The notes under the pieces were generated by a model. That model saw only the letters and a list, made by a program, of their open reading frames with translations, did not search any database and was not told the origin of the DNA. This document shows, in pieces, positions 63,493 through 64,000 of a DNA stretch of 64,000 nt; the stretch's first letter is position 1, and each line of letters starts with the position of its first letter. The DNA is from Lachnospiraceae bacterium (GTDB lineage Bacteria > Bacillota > Clostridia > Lachnospirales > Lachnospiraceae): positions 39,878-103,877 of the forward strand of contig JAILDL010000038.1 of NCBI GenBank assembly GCA_024689465.1. The letters are read 5' to 3'. Made by a program: the position numbers and the translations under genes.

Positions 63493-63540
63493 ATGATGAT
63501 GAGAAACTTTTTCCTGCAGTGGAAGACCATCGTGTACTAA
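63493..63540 (+). CDS. Small leader ORF before the MFS transporter
   Basis: Fifteen codons, MMMRNFFLQWKTIVY, with an excellent ribosome site (AAAGGAG then AGGAG) upstream. Three ATGs open it. It ends 32 bases before the MFS start. No terminator lies between, so any control would be translational. It could be a leader peptide, as known for some efflux genes, or a small membrane-active peptide. Confidence 0.5.
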   Translation: MMMRNFFLQWKTIVY

Positions 63541-63572
63541 GCTATAAGAAAAATAAACCCTGAGGAGTTATT

Positions 63573-64000
63573 ATGAAAAACAATCGTTACAAAGATCTGC
63601 TTTCCAATCGAAATTACACAAAGGATCTGGCCGCAGCGCTGATCAACCGGTTCGGTGATTCCATTGATGCCATTGCTTCCAGCTGGATCGTTTATGAGAT
63701 CACCGGCAAGGCTTCCTGGTCGGCAGTGATCTACGCGTTAAATCAGTTGCCGTCGGTATTTATCACACCTCTTGCAGGCCCCCTGGTGGAGCAGTGGGAG
63801 AAAAAGAAGGTCATGGTACTGACGGATGTGATCCGGGCGATCTGTGTGGGGATCATGGCCACCGGTCTTTTGTTTGGCTTTTTAAGTGCTCCGCTGATCG
63901 CGGTGCTGACGCTTGTCATTTCCACTGCAGAAGCATTTCGTGTTCCGGCAGGAACGGCGATGATGCCCATGCTGGTAAAGAAAGAGGAATATGCCCATGC
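63573..64000 (+). CDS. MFS transporter (partial, runs off window)
   Basis: The first 142 residues of a major facilitator superfamily permease; four membrane helices are visible. The loop between helices 2 and 3 reads GPLVEQWEKKKVMVLTD, the MFS motif A region. It resembles MFS_3-type drug or siderophore exporters. GAGGAG precedes the ATG. Upstream there are a palindromic operator and a leader ORF, suggesting inducible expression. The C-terminus lies beyond the right edge. Confidence 0.88.
   Translation, partial: MKNNRYKDLLSNRNYTKDLAAALINRFGDSIDAIASSWIVYEITGKASWSAVIYALNQLPSVFITPLAGPLVEQWEKKKVMVLTDVIRAICVGIMATGLLFGFLSAPLIAVLTLVISTAEAFRVPAGTAMMPMLVKKEEYAH

Overview
The window reads as a chromosomal segment of an anaerobic Bacillota, most likely a Lachnospiraceae (rumen or gut Clostridia). 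This rests on strong AGGAGG-type ribosome binding sites, sigma-A promoters of the TTGACA/TGnTATAAT type, a one-piece pyruvate:ferredoxin oxidoreductase, a CIRCE element, many plant-glycan hydrolases, and an esterase whose catalytic residues fall at the positions known for Butyrivibrio Est1E. No phage, plasmid, CRISPR or complete insertion sequence is visible.

Layout. 0-7 kb is core metabolism: a lipid kinase, glyA, an ACT-domain protein, homoserine dehydrogenase and aspartokinase (aspartate-family amino acids), and fba on the minus strand. 7.1-10.9 kb is a three-gene MacB-like ABC export operon with a secreted CARDB-like partner. 11.1-11.6 kb is a long non-coding stretch driven by a consensus promoter (candidate structured RNA or long leader). 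A membrane-anchored GH3-like protein, a chemoreceptor with an inserted beta domain and tRNA-Gly(GCC) follow. 16.4-22.8 kb is mostly minus strand: argS behind an arginine-codon leader peptide and attenuator, an ABC exporter, a CopZ-like protein (plus strand), a feruloyl-esterase-like hydrolase, an SDR and msrA.

23-30 kb holds an acyltransferase and PlsY pair, an Lsa-type ABC-F protein behind its own terminator-containing leader, trpS, an AraC regulator and a rhamnulose-1-phosphate aldolase. 30-36 kb is the F-type ATP synthase operon a-c-b-(delta/alpha)-gamma-beta-epsilon. Its delta subunit is reduced to a C-terminal-like domain fused in front of alpha, and its c subunit lacks the sodium-type ligands. 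36-49 kb is a glycan region: GH31, LacI regulator, GH30 lipoprotein, M32 carboxypeptidase, GH35, then nifJ behind a palindrome-embedded promoter, GH43 and TraX-like protein. The GH30/GH35/GH43 set fits galactan or arabinogalactan use.

50-60.6 kb carries a beta-CASP nuclease-like protein, thyA-folA, ilvE, an unknown membrane protein, a FAD oxidoreductase, a PrsA-like foldase lipoprotein and htpG under CIRCE control. 60.9-64 kb has a secreted DUF5722-like protein, a tandem array of 63-64 bp hairpin units, the remains of an Rpn-type nuclease gene, and an MFS transporter running off the right edge behind a perfect palindromic operator and a short leader ORF.

The most rewarding parts are regulatory: the arginine attenuator before argS, the antibiotic-type attenuator before the ABC-F gene, the hairpin array, and the delta-alpha ATP synthase fusion.
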